From contig JAHEZC010000010.1 of the NCBI GenBank assembly GCA_023251275.1, positions 1 through 13,992 on the forward strand: DNA of 13,992 nt, written 5' to 3'. Under the pieces are notes generated by a model. The model was not told the origin of the DNA. It searched no databases and saw only the letters and a list, made by a program, of their open reading frames with translations. Both the position numbers and the translations under genes were made by a program. The first letter of the stretch is position 1; each line of letters starts with the position of its first letter. Shown here one piece after another: positions 1 through 7,547 of the stretch. The stretch comes from Parafilimonas sp. Its GTDB lineage: Bacteria; Bacteroidota; Bacteroidia; Chitinophagales; Chitinophagaceae.

Positions 1-523
1 GTTGATCTTTAAAATATTTTAACTCCGATAAATCTGTATCATTTAAAGAATACTTTAAATAATTTTCTTTCAATGATGGCATAGAATAATTGGCATGTAC
101 AAAACTGAGTTTATTATTCTCAAATGTAAATGAGGAGAGTAGTTTAATATGACCTGACTTAAATAATTTTATTTTTTTCATCAATTCCTTTACCTTATCG
201 TCTACAAAGTTTTTTGTTATTTTTTTCGCCTTATCGTCTTCAATGTCAATGTCACTGAGAAAAATAACATATTTATTTTCCAGAATTTCATTCTTGTTGA
301 AATAAGCCAAATTCTGCAGGTCTTTCCCAAGGAATACGGGAAATTCAAAATCATAGCGTATTTCATCAAGGTTTTCTCTTGAAGGAAGTAAATCTCCAAA
401 TTTTTTCACAAACTCATTCAATTCATATTTTATAAATTTAAAACCACTATCAAATATGTAATCGTTTAGTTTGATAATAGATTCATCTAAACTTTCAAAA
501 TAATATAATAACTCTTCTGCCAT
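1..523 (-). CDS. Unrecognised protein, 5' part only (runs off left edge)
   Basis: Reading leftward from an ATG at 523-521 (MAEELLYYFESLDES...), the frame stays open for all 174 codons to the window edge, so the stop lies outside. The protein is acidic-to-mixed, rich in Asp, Glu, Lys, Phe and Tyr, with no signal peptide or membrane segment visible, and looks cytosolic. Around residues 105-130 there is a charged, probably helical stretch (DDKAKKITKNF then DDKVKELMKK), in which a DDK.K unit appears twice. I do not recognise the family and see no catalytic motif. It lies downstream of hutH on the same strand but is separated from it by over 330 bp of repeats, so co-transcription is doubtful. The long uninterrupted frame and sensible codon usage make it a real gene; the function is unknown. 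Confidence 0.75.
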   Translation of the reverse strand, partial: MAEELLYYFESLDESIIKLNDYIFDSGFKFIKYELNEFVKKFGDLLPSRENLDEIRYDFEFPVFLGKDLQNLAYFNKNEILENKYVIFLSDIDIEDDKAKKITKNFVDDKVKELMKKIKLFKSGHIKLLSSFTFENNKLSFVHANYSMPSLKENYLKYSLNDTDLSELKYFKDQ

Positions 524-623
524 AATATTAAATTAAACAGTTATTTCTTTCCTCCATCTCCTTTTGAGATCCAACGGGATTCGTCGCTTATCAGTCTTGT
601 TCACTATTCAGCATTTTTTATTT

Positions 624-690
624 CACGCGAAGACGCCAAAACGCAAAGCTGAAATAAAAACATTTCTTTGCGTCTCTGCGCCTTTGCGTG
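624..690. repeat. Imperfect 25-bp inverted repeat (GCG/AAG-rich intergenic palindrome)
   Basis: Arm 624-648 starts CACGCGAAGACGCC and ends ACGCAAAG; arm 666-690 starts CTTTGCGTCTCTGCG and ends CTTTGCGTG. Its reverse complement matches the first arm at 20 of 25 positions, and the spacer is an AT-rich 17 nt. RNA from either strand would fold into a long hairpin. Repeats built on 'CGCAAAGACGC' are, from memory, widely dispersed between genes in Bacteroidota genomes. There is no T-run after the stem, so it is not a classical terminator. It sits between the unrecognised gene at the left edge and the hutH-tail relic. Confidence 0.65.
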
Positions 691-693
691 GGA

Positions 694-792
694 CTATACT
701 TCAAACTTTTCAAATCCATCTTGCAAAAAAATATTTTTCGACAAAGCAAACTCATTCACTTTCTCCACAAAACTAAAATCAGCCTCATCCTC
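694..792 (-). pseudogene. Relic of a second hutH 3' end
   Basis: Read on the minus strand from just after an in-frame TAA (795-793) to a TAG (696-694), this stretch encodes a tail beginning DFSFVEKVNEFALSKN and ending FEKFEV. The intact hutH ends DFSFVNRVKGYAETKH...YEEFNC. From the shared DFSFV, both tails have exactly 28 residues before the stop; 12 are identical and many others conservative (R/K, Y/F, T/S). The DNA also shares a block at 767-780 and 929-942 (ACAAAACTAAAATC). This is what the 3' end of a diverged tandem hutH paralogue would leave after deletion. It has no start codon and is not expected to be expressed as a protein. Confidence 0.6.
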
Positions 793-820
793 TTATCCTT
801 CTCCTGCTGAGAAGGAAGGT
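781..820. repeat. Short palindromic intergenic repeat
   Basis: TCCTTCTC (796-803) and GAGAAGGA (809-816) form a perfect 8-bp stem with a CTGCT loop, preceded by CCTCATCCTC. This resembles a dispersed Bacteroidota intergenic element of the 'CCTCATCC...CCTTCTCCTG' type (recalled, not searched). It begins about 40 bp past the hutH stop and could act as a 3' hairpin for that message, although no T-run follows. It lies exactly between the hutH stop and the hutH-tail relic, so it may mark the recombination point. Confidence 0.5.
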
Positions 821-855
821 ACTACATTACAAAACGAAACTTTATATCTGCCACA

Positions 856-2289
856 TCAGCAGTTGAATTCTTCATAATCATTATTCAGATTGATGTGTTT
901 GGTCTCAGCATATCCTTTCACCCTGTTTACAAAACTAAAATCCCCGATAATGTTTTTTATCTTGTTGATATCTTCTGAAAAAATCCTGTCTTCTTCTGCA
1001 AAGGATACCGTCTCTCTTACATAATCATGTGCAAACTCAAGTATCTCACTGCTTTTGAGCGGACGACGAAATTCTATTGCCTGGCAAGCACTCATTAATT
1101 CAATGGCAAAAATGTATTCAAGATTATCCAGCACTTTGTACAATTTTCTCCCGCTTATACTTCCCATGCTCACATGATCTTCCTGCCCAAGTGATGTAGG
1201 AATACTGTCTGCGCTCGCAGGAAAACAAAGTGTTTTATTTTCTGTCACCAATGCAGCAGTTGTGTATTGAGGTATCATAAAGCCGCTATTCAGTCCTACA
1301 TCCTTCATCAGCAACATCGGCAATCCCCATTTGCCTTCCAGCAACAAATAACAACGGCGGTCTGAAATGTTTCCAATCTCTGCTGCGGCAAAGCAGGCAT
1401 AATCCAATGGTAATGCCAATGGCTGCCCGTGAAAATTTCCGCCACTGATGGTATCTTCCGCACTTAGTATGACAGGGTTGTCTGTTACCGAATTCAATTC
1501 TATTTCCGTCAGTTCCTTCAGGTGCAGCCATGCATTACGACTTGCGCCATGCACCTGCGGCATGCAACGAAGCGAATATGGATCCTGCACCCTTCCGCAA
1601 TCCACATGACTTTGCATAATAGCAGAATTATGCAGCATTAATCTCAATCTTTGTGCAACTAATTTATTACCGTTATATGGCCTTAAATTATGCAGGCGTT
1701 CATCAAAGGGCGCTTTTGTGCCTGTTAATGACTCAAGACTCATCGCACCGATAATGTCTGCTGCTTCCAGGCAGTTATGCATTCTTTGTACGGCCTTCAC
1801 CGCGTACGATAAAATAAATTGCGTACCGTTGATGAGGGCAAGGCCCTCTTTGGGACCTAACTGAACAGGTGGTTTATGAAATTTCTGCAGCACCTCTTGT
1901 GTCTTGTGTTTTGTACCCTTATAATACACTTCGCCCAATCCAATCAAAGGAAGAAATAAATGTGCAAGAGGAGCAAGATCACCTGAAGCACCGACAGAAC
2001 CTTTTTCGGGCACAACAGGAATTATATCATTTTCTATATGCCATAAAATTCTTTCAAGGGTTTGCAACTGCACCCCACTGAAACCCTGTGCCAGCGCATG
2101 CACCTTGGTGATAAGCATGATCTTTGCTATTTCCGCTGGAATAGCATCACCGACACCAACGCTATGACTTTGCAGAATTTTATGTTGCAGTGTAGCTGTA
2201 TCTTCTTCAGATATTTTTGTGTTGGCAAGAATACCAAAGCCCGTGTTAATCCCATACACCGTTTTATTGTTTGTCAATCTGGTGTACAC
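856..2289 (-). CDS. hutH: Histidine ammonia-lyase, main frame (5' end frame-shifted)
   Basis: Histidine ammonia-lyase removes ammonia from L-histidine to give trans-urocanate, the first step of histidine breakdown, in the cytosol. The frame opens at a GTG (2289) and gives 477 residues. It holds YGINTGFG (12-19), SHSVGVG (41-47, the His typical of HAL), the Ala-Ser-Gly that cyclises to the MIO cofactor (101-103 in GSVGASGDLAP), NGTQ (154-157), QDPYSLRC (235-242) and GQEDHVSMG (368-376, catalytic Glu370). The family is near 500 residues, and the missing N-terminus is found just upstream in another frame (2416-2264), so the GTG is probably not the true start. The catalytic core is complete. No hutU, hutI or hutG is nearby. 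A related aromatic-residue lyase is possible but less likely given SHS. If the frame break is real, the product loses about 45 residues before the active-site Tyr loop and may be inactive. Confidence 0.9.
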   Translation of the reverse strand: MYTRLTNNKTVYGINTGFGILANTKISEEDTATLQHKILQSHSVGVGDAIPAEIAKIMLITKVHALAQGFSGVQLQTLERILWHIENDIIPVVPEKGSVGASGDLAPLAHLFLPLIGLGEVYYKGTKHKTQEVLQKFHKPPVQLGPKEGLALINGTQFILSYAVKAVQRMHNCLEAADIIGAMSLESLTGTKAPFDERLHNLRPYNGNKLVAQRLRLMLHNSAIMQSHVDCGRVQDPYSLRCMPQVHGASRNAWLHLKELTEIELNSVTDNPVILSAEDTISGGNFHGQPLALPLDYACFAAAEIGNISDRRCYLLLEGKWGLPMLLMKDVGLNSGFMIPQYTTAALVTENKTLCFPASADSIPTSLGQEDHVSMGSISGRKLYKVLDNLEYIFAIELMSACQAIEFRRPLKSSEILEFAHDYVRETVSFAEEDRIFSEDINKIKNIIGDFSFVNRVKGYAETKHINLNNDYEEFNC

Positions 2290-2416
2290 ATTCCTGGCTC
2301 AACTTTATTTTCTGAACAGCCTCATCATTCAATATACCTTTACATTGACCCGAGGCAAGCAGGATAGTTTTTCCAACGGTTAATTGTTCGATACCATATT
2401 GAAAGACATTGTTCAT
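2264..2416 (-). pseudogene. hutH: Detached N-terminal segment of hutH (frameshift)
   Basis: From ATG 2416-2414 the minus strand encodes 50 residues beginning MNNVFQYGIEQLTVGKTI and then stops at TAA 2266-2264. This reads as the normal N-terminus of a Bacteroidota HutH (Y/FGxxxLTxxKTxxxASG, then a helix with LNDEAVQKIKLSQ). The homologous sequence continues in the other frame with TNNKTVYGINTGFG. The switch lies around 2268-2276, in the run GACAAACAATAAAAC: one extra base (for example an A) or two missing bases explains it. A single corrected base would give one continuous protein of about 515 residues. I cannot tell a true mutation from a sequencing or assembly error. Confidence 0.8.
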
Positions 2417-2422
2417 TACATA

Positions 2423-2434
2423 TAACCCCGGTTA
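2423..2434. promoter_or_regulatory. Small inverted repeat upstream of the hutH ATG
   Basis: TAACC-CC-GGTTA is a 5-bp-arm inverted repeat ending 7 bp before the hutH ATG (2416). It could be an operator half-site pair or chance. No TAnnTTTG box was found in the 124 bp between pgm and hutH, so hutH may be read with pgm. Confidence 0.2.
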
Positions 2435-2540
2435 AGCGGATGGAAGAATTTATTTTTTTTCGGCCAACTGATTTCGTTACATGCCTGAATGAAGTGAGGG
2501 CATGCCGTTGTTACAATTCACAAGGCCGTAAAAGTTTATT

Positions 2541-4268
2541 TTATTTCAGCTTCATGTCTTCAATGATTCCTTTTATTCTTGCTTCAAGCAATGCATGCGT
2601 GGAATCATATTCTTCTTTACTGTTTAGTATTGTATGTACACTGAAATAAAATTTTATTTTAGGCTCTGTGCCGCTGGGTCTTGCAGAAATTTTGCTGCCG
2701 TCCCCGAGGATAAATTGCAACACGTTGCTTCGGGGTAAAGTAATATCCCGGCTTTCGCCTGTCTGTAAATTTTTCTCTACCTGCAATTGATAATCAAGCA
2801 ACTGAACTACGGGTGAACCATTGATTGTTTTTGGCGGATCATTGCGATAGCTCTGCATCATTTCAGTAATTTCCTCCTGTCCTCTCATTCCTTTCTTGGT
2901 AATGCTGATGAGATGTTCGAGATAGAAGCCGTATTCTATATAAAGGTCAATCAGTTTATCGTACAAAGCCTTGTTATTATTTTTTTCATAGGCGGCCATT
3001 TCACAAAGAAATGCAACTGCCGATATTGCGTCTTTATCACGCACCTTATCTCCTACCATCATGCCGAAACTTTCTTCGCCGCCGATCACATAGTTTTCTT
3101 TGCCTTCTTTTTCTTTAATGAGTTCAGCTATCCATTTAAATCCTGTAAGCACATCATAACAGGCTACGTTATTTTTCTTAGCCACTTCATTGATCATATC
3201 GGTGGTAACAATCGTTTTTACCACCATATCATTGGATTGTGCAATGCCTTTTGTTTTGCGTGCCTCTATCATGTAAGTAAATGCAAGCACTGCTGTCTGG
3301 TTGCCATTCATCAAAACCCAGTTTCCCTGATGATTTTTGATAGCAATACCAACACGGTCTGCATCAGGATCAGTTCCTAAAAGAATATCAGCCTCCATTT
3401 CTTTTGCTTTTTTTAAGCCAATGCTCATCGCTTCGCTCTCTTCAGGATTTGGATATACTACCGTAGGGAAATTTCCATCAGGTGTTGCCTGTTCTTCCAC
3501 AATCGTAACATTCGTAAACCCAAATGCTTTCAGCACATCAGGCACAAGCGTTATCCCTGTGCCGTGTATCGGTGTAAACACAATTTTGAGGTCATGTTGT
3601 TTTGCGATTACATCAGGATTTACGCTCAGGCTTTTTACCATACTGATATATTCCGCATCCATCTCTTTTCCAATAATTGTAATGTTGTCTTCACCTCCTT
3701 CAAATTTTACTTCATCCACTCCCGTAATAGCATCCACTTCCTTTATTACATTTTTATCATGCGGCGGTACTAACTGCCCGCCATCATCTCCATAAGCTTT
3801 ATAACCATTATATTCTTTAGGGTTATGCGAAGCCGTGCAAACCACACCTCCCTGGCATTGTAATGTGCGGATGGCAAAACTCAGTTCCGGCGTAGGCCGG
3901 AGCGATTCAAACAAAAAAACTTTTATGCCATTGGCCGCAAAAATGTTTGCAGTTGTTTCAGCAAAAAAGCGGCTGTTATTACGGTTGTCGTGAGCGACAG
4001 CCACTTTTATTTCAGTATTCCCATAAATTTTTTTCAGGTAATTGGCAAAGCCCTGTGTCGCCATACCGATAGTGTATTTATTCACTTTATTCGTACCCAC
4101 GCCCATTAAACCCCGCATACCTCCTGTTCCAAACTCGAGGTTTCGGTAAAACGCTTCAGTTAATTCATCGGGGCTTTCTTTTTGAAGGCGGAGTATCTCA
4201 TCTTTGGCAGCCTTATCGTAGTTACCAGCGAGCCAGGCATTTACTTTTGTTTGAATGGCAGCATCCAT
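2541..4268 (-). CDS. Phosphoglucomutase/phosphomannomutase (alpha-D-phosphohexomutase)
   Basis: This cytosolic enzyme interconverts hexose 1- and 6-phosphates (glucose and/or mannose) through a phosphoserine. It links central sugar metabolism to glycogen and cell-surface sugar synthesis. The four family signatures appear in order: TASHNP with catalytic Ser147 (145-150), metal loop DPDADR (300-305), sugar-binding GGEESFG (396-402) and phosphate-binding RPSGTEPK (530-537). At 575 residues it matches the long PgcA-like class. I chose ATG 4268 (MDAAIQTKVNAWL) because family members begin there; a TTG seven codons upstream adds residues with no counterpart. It lies 124 bp upstream of hutH on the same strand and is divergent from the DUF2279 gene. 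Substrate preference cannot be read from the sequence. Confidence 0.93.
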   Translation of the reverse strand: MDAAIQTKVNAWLAGNYDKAAKDEILRLQKESPDELTEAFYRNLEFGTGGMRGLMGVGTNKVNKYTIGMATQGFANYLKKIYGNTEIKVAVAHDNRNNSRFFAETTANIFAANGIKVFLFESLRPTPELSFAIRTLQCQGGVVCTASHNPKEYNGYKAYGDDGGQLVPPHDKNVIKEVDAITGVDEVKFEGGEDNITIIGKEMDAEYISMVKSLSVNPDVIAKQHDLKIVFTPIHGTGITLVPDVLKAFGFTNVTIVEEQATPDGNFPTVVYPNPEESEAMSIGLKKAKEMEADILLGTDPDADRVGIAIKNHQGNWVLMNGNQTAVLAFTYMIEARKTKGIAQSNDMVVKTIVTTDMINEVAKKNNVACYDVLTGFKWIAELIKEKEGKENYVIGGEESFGMMVGDKVRDKDAISAVAFLCEMAAYEKNNNKALYDKLIDLYIEYGFYLEHLISITKKGMRGQEEITEMMQSYRNDPPKTINGSPVVQLLDYQLQVEKNLQTGESRDITLPRSNVLQFILGDGSKISARPSGTEPKIKFYFSVHTILNSKEEYDSTHALLEARIKGIIEDMKLK

Positions 4269-4361
4269 GTTAAAAATTTTGAATGGCAATTTTAAGAATA
4301 TTTAACGATTTTAGCATAAATCAAATTATAAGCTACAATTTATTTAGGTAGGTTTGAAATA

Positions 4362-5363
4362 ATGAAGAAAATTTTTTGTCTTATTGCAGCGTGGAATTTC
4401 TGCACAGTATGGGGCCAGGATTCATCAGCAATCACCATCAATCAACCACTTGATTCAGGCATAAGCTCAGAAAAAGTTATAGATACCGGCTCTGCAGTGT
4501 TATCAAATCCGGGTAAGCCGGAGAAAAAAAGAGTAATTATTGTTGCAGCAGGCAATGCCGCTTTTTTTACCGGCAGCATGATAGCGTTGTACAATACATG
4601 GTATAGTGCTTACCCGCAAACAAATTTTCATTTTTTTGATGATAACGGAGAATGGCTGCAGGTTGATAAAATAGGCCATGCATTCACCGCCTATTCCATC
4701 AGCCGGGTAAATATGGAAACGATAAAGTGGGCAGGTCTTAAACGTAAACATTATATATGGTATGGCGGTTTAAGCGGAGCAGCTTACCAAACGATGATTG
4801 AAACATTTGATGGTTTTTCTTCTCACTGGGGCTGGAGCTGGGGAGATTTCGGCGCAAATATTTTTGGCAGCAGCTTATTAGTCAGCCAACAATTGATCTG
4901 GGACGAACAGCGGATCACGATGAAGTTTTCCTTTCATTCAAAAGATTATGGTACAGAACAACTGAATGGCCGCGCAGACGATATCTATGGCAATAAGTTG
5001 CTGGAAAGAATGCTGAAAGATTATAACGGGCAAGCCTACTGGCTGAGCGGAAACCTGAAATCTTTTTTTAAAAAATCTAACCTGCCCCCGTGGTTAAATA
5101 TTGCTTTTGGTTACGGCGCTGATGATATGTTTGGCGCATTGTATAATAACTGGACAGATGAAAATGGTGTGTATATAGTGCACGATACTGACAGGCCACG
5201 ATACAGGCAATTTTATCTTGCTCCCGATATTGATCTCACGAAAATCAAAACAAAAAGCAAATTTTTGAGAACAACATTCTCGCTTCTGAATTCTTTTAAA
5301 TTCCCGGCGCCTGCCATTGAGTTCTCTCAGGGTAAAATAAAAGGACACTGGATATATTTCTGA
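4362..5363 (+). CDS. DUF2279 family exported protein
   Basis: A 333-residue protein with an N-terminal signal peptide (MKKIFCLIAAWNFCTVWGQ; likely cut after WG, before Gln19). There is no lipobox Cys, so it is probably secreted or periplasmic. Residues 20-55 are low-complexity and polar. A hydrophobic helix follows (about 57-78, IIVAAGNAAFFTGSMIALY), then DKIGHAFTAY (102-111) and ETFDGFSSHWGWSWGDFGAN (147-166), both typical of DUF2279. The second half is rich in alternating aromatic and polar residues and may be beta-stranded or outer-membrane associated. The function of the family is unknown. It begins 93 bp from the divergent pgm start and ends 11 bp before the convergent phosphoribosyltransferase. 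Confidence 0.85.
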   Translation: MKKIFCLIAAWNFCTVWGQDSSAITINQPLDSGISSEKVIDTGSAVLSNPGKPEKKRVIIVAAGNAAFFTGSMIALYNTWYSAYPQTNFHFFDDNGEWLQVDKIGHAFTAYSISRVNMETIKWAGLKRKHYIWYGGLSGAAYQTMIETFDGFSSHWGWSWGDFGANIFGSSLLVSQQLIWDEQRITMKFSFHSKDYGTEQLNGRADDIYGNKLLERMLKDYNGQAYWLSGNLKSFFKKSNLPPWLNIAFGYGADDMFGALYNNWTDENGVYIVHDTDRPRYRQFYLAPDIDLTKIKTKSKFLRTTFSLLNSFKFPAPAIEFSQGKIKGHWIYF

Positions 5364-5374
5364 TTATTTCGGAA

Positions 5375-5875
5375 TTACTCAATATATGCCCCTGTTATCT
5401 TCCCATCCTGCACTTCTACTTTAATAAAATCCCCGGAAGTAGTGGCAATGGATAAGCCTGTATAATCCGGCTTTACGGGGAAATATTTATGCATTCTTTC
5501 AACCAGCACGAGTGTCTGGATTCTTTTGGGATGAAAGCTCAGCAAAGGTTTCAGCGAGTACAACAAAGTTTTGCCGCTGTTGCACACATCGTCCGCAACG
5601 ATTACATTTTTACCGGTAAAATCAATTTCATTACTCAGTAAAACTTCTGCCGGATGTTGTTTGTCAAGGCTTACTGACAAAACAATTATTTCATTTTGCA
5701 GGTATCTTTTTGCAAAGTCCGCAACAATTTCTGCTATTACTGTTCCATTATTACGAATCCCCGCCAATATTAAAGGCGCATCATCGCCGCTGAGATTTTC
5801 AGCAATCTCAAGCGCCATCCTGTGCAGTTTTTGCTCTGCTCTTTCAGCATTCAGAATATATCTTTTTTCACCCAT
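5375..5875 (-). CDS. PyrR-like phosphoribosyltransferase
   Basis: A 166-residue type I phosphoribosyltransferase. The PRPP-binding signature is VIVADDVCNSGKT (91-103) with the two acidic residues and the small-residue loop, preceded by LAGIRNNGTVIA (37-48), the pyrophosphate-loop region. The N-terminus (KRYILNAERAEQKLHRMA) resembles PyrR, the bifunctional pyrimidine attenuator and uracil phosphoribosyltransferase. The RNA-binding part of PyrR cannot be judged here, and no pyr genes are adjacent, so I leave the symbol empty. ATG 5875 (MGEKRYIL) fits the family start and a -7 box just upstream; a TTG 18 codons further up would overlap that box. It could equally be a purine or xanthine phosphoribosyltransferase. 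Confidence 0.85.
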   Translation of the reverse strand: MGEKRYILNAERAEQKLHRMALEIAENLSGDDAPLILAGIRNNGTVIAEIVADFAKRYLQNEIIVLSVSLDKQHPAEVLLSNEIDFTGKNVIVADDVCNSGKTLLYSLKPLLSFHPKRIQTLVLVERMHKYFPVKPDYTGLSIATTSGDFIKVEVQDGKITGAYIE

Positions 5876-5892
5876 ATAAATTCTGTTGTGCT

Positions 5893-5924
5893 GCAAAGTA
5901 AATACAAAGCTTTCAACCTGCAAT
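5893..5924 (-). promoter_or_regulatory. Candidate Bacteroidota promoter of the phosphoribosyltransferase gene
   Basis: On the minus strand, ATTG (5924-5921), 19 nt, then TTACTTTGC (5901-5893) approximates the Bacteroidota pattern TTTG-N19-TAnnTTTGC with one mismatch in each box. The ATG lies 17 bp beyond. This gives a short leader and supports the start at 5875. Confidence 0.4.
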
Positions 5925-6030
5925 TCCAAACATATACCCGGTAAAACTGTACTTTAGCAGTTAATGAGATTTTTTCATAAAAGTCAGATTCTAATTCTGT
6001 TGTCCAATAATTGAATAATTAAACGCCACC

Positions 6031-7362
6031 ATGCAGATCATTTTTCAAATATTTTTTATTGCTGTGGCAGCTTTTGCAACCTGGTTATTCGGCAAAAAAA
6101 TTAAAGGAATAAGAAGCAATATTTTATTGGGCAGGGACGAAGACTTCAGCGATCACCGGGGTAAGCGTTGGAGAAATGTATTGCTGCTTGCTTTCGGACA
6201 AAAAAAAATGTTCAGAAATCCGCTTGTCGCCTTCATGCATTTTGTAATCTATGCAGGATTTATTATCATCAATATCGAAGTGCTTGAAATTTTCCTTGAT
6301 GGCATACTCGGTACGCACCGCTTGTTTCTTGAACCATTGGGTTTGTTTTATTCATGGCTTATCAATTCATTTGAATTCCTTGCGCTTGGCGTAATTGCCG
6401 TTTGTGTAATTTTCCTGGCCAGGAGAAATATATTAAAGCTGAAACGCTTTATCAGCAAGGATTTGGACGGCTGGCCGCGCAGCGATGCCAATTATATTCT
6501 CGTTTCGGAGATCATCTTAATGTGCCTTTTCCTCACGATGAATGCAACTGATACTTTATTGCAGCAAAGAGATTACAGTCATTATACGGAACATAACACC
6601 GGCAATTTTGCCTTCTCTTCTTTTCTGCACCCCTTATTTAATAACATGAGCAATGCAAATCTTTCAACACTTGAAAGAGTTGCATGGTGGCTGCACATCA
6701 CAGGCATATTTGCGTTCCTTAATTATCTGCCATATTCAAAACATCTGCATATCATATTTGCATTTCCCAACGCCTATTATGCAAGACTGGAGGTACCGGG
6801 GAAGATGAAAAATATGCCTGACATACAAAGAGAGGTTTTGTATGCCATGCAGCCTGAAACAGCACCACTACAAAACGTGGATTCAGCCAATGAGTCACAA
6901 AAAAAATTCGGGGCAAGAGATGTGTTTGATCTAAGCTGGAGAAATTTACTCGATGCATACAGTTGCACAGAATGCGGAAGATGCACGGCAGCATGCCCTG
7001 CAAACATCACCGGTAAATTGCTCAGTCCGCGCTTAATTGTAATGAAGACAAGAGACAGGCTGGAAGATGTGGGCAGAAACATTAATGCCCATAAAGAATT
7101 TAAAGATGATGGAAAATATTTGTTGCACAATTATATCACTGCTGAAGAATTGCGTGCCTGCACTACCTGCAATGCCTGCGTGGAAGAATGTCCGGTAAGC
7201 ATCTCTCCGCTGGATATTATTCTGCAACTCCGCCGTTATCTAATTATGGAAGAAAGCAACGCACCGCAGGAATGGAACAGCATGTTCAGCAATACTGAAA
7301 ATAATTTTGCCCCCTGGAAATTTTCACCCGATGAAAGAGATAAGTGGGCAGAAGGAATATGA
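6031..7362 (+). CDS. Membrane (Fe-S)-binding oxidoreductase subunit, HdrC/NarI-like
   Basis: A 443-residue protein. Hydrophobic segments lie near residues 1-20, 63-90, 105-130, 155-175 and 215-235, with intramembrane or edge histidines (His70, His222, His238) that could bind heme b as in NarI-type subunits. A cytoplasmic ferredoxin domain carries two 4Fe-4S motifs: CTECGRCTAACP (312-323) and CTTCNACVEECP (377-388). The layout suggests transfer of electrons from a cytosolic donor to membrane quinone. The HdrB-like protein that normally follows would be the soluble partner (compare HdrDE, GlcF/LutA, FadF), but here it lies 2.85 kb downstream. The electron donor is unknown; acyl-CoA or hydroxyacid oxidation are possibilities from family precedent only. 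A TACTTTAGC box at 5950-5958 is a possible -7 element. The C-terminus looks intact. Confidence 0.85.
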   Translation: MQIIFQIFFIAVAAFATWLFGKKIKGIRSNILLGRDEDFSDHRGKRWRNVLLLAFGQKKMFRNPLVAFMHFVIYAGFIIINIEVLEIFLDGILGTHRLFLEPLGLFYSWLINSFEFLALGVIAVCVIFLARRNILKLKRFISKDLDGWPRSDANYILVSEIILMCLFLTMNATDTLLQQRDYSHYTEHNTGNFAFSSFLHPLFNNMSNANLSTLERVAWWLHITGIFAFLNYLPYSKHLHIIFAFPNAYYARLEVPGKMKNMPDIQREVLYAMQPETAPLQNVDSANESQKKFGARDVFDLSWRNLLDAYSCTECGRCTAACPANITGKLLSPRLIVMKTRDRLEDVGRNINAHKEFKDDGKYLLHNYITAEELRACTTCNACVEECPVSISPLDIILQLRRYLIMEESNAPQEWNSMFSNTENNFAPWKFSPDERDKWAEGI

Positions 7363-7378
7363 TTATCGGTTAAGCTTT

Positions 7379-7504
7379 CAGCGTTGTCATTTTGGATGGA
7401 GTAGTGAATGTTTTAAGAGAAAGTGGGGTAATTTGCGAGATAGCAGAAATCCCTATTGACGACCGTGCTAGAATTCAGCCAATTGGCTTTAGATACAACG
7501 TTGT
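7379..7504. repeat. 126-bp palindrome-rich element bounded by 9-bp direct repeats
   Basis: CAGCGTTGT (7379-7387) and CAACGTTGT (7496-7504) are near-identical direct repeats. Inside is a perfect 12-bp palindrome, AGCCAATTGGCT (7477-7488), directly preceded by GAATTC; the right repeat is itself part of the palindrome ACAACGTTGT (7495-7504). The element begins 17 bp after the stop of the iron-sulfur gene. It resembles dispersed non-coding elements I recall next to accessory genes in Bacteroidota, and its AAC/GTT ends loosely recall integron attC cores, but the match to RYYYAAC/GTTRRRY is imperfect. A frame at 7374-7544 (IPIDDRARIQPIGFRYN in the middle) is open for 56 codons but has no ATG; I regard it as probably accidental. 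Confidence 0.45.
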
Positions 7505-7547
7505 GTTGATATGTGCGTATTCAAGAGTGTTTCTTATGCCTTGAATA

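Noticed and set aside
2484..2512. CATGCC...GGCATG hairpin between pgm and hutH as a terminator.
   Set aside because: The stem is only six pairs with a 13-nt loop and no T-run follows on the minus strand.
2913..3795. Long open frames on the plus strand opposite the phosphoglucomutase gene (2913-3380 and 3337-3795).
   Set aside because: They are antisense to a gene with all family motifs, have odd composition (Cys/His/Phe or Ser/Thr-rich) and carry no domain.
4269..4289. TTG start seven codons upstream of the chosen phosphoglucomutase ATG.
   Set aside because: The added residues have no counterpart in the family and ATG 4268 matches the usual N-terminus.
4349..4356. TAGGTTTG matching TAnnTTTG just before the DUF2279 start.
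   Set aside because: It lies 5 bp from the ATG, which would place the transcription start at or past the start codon, and there is no -33 box.
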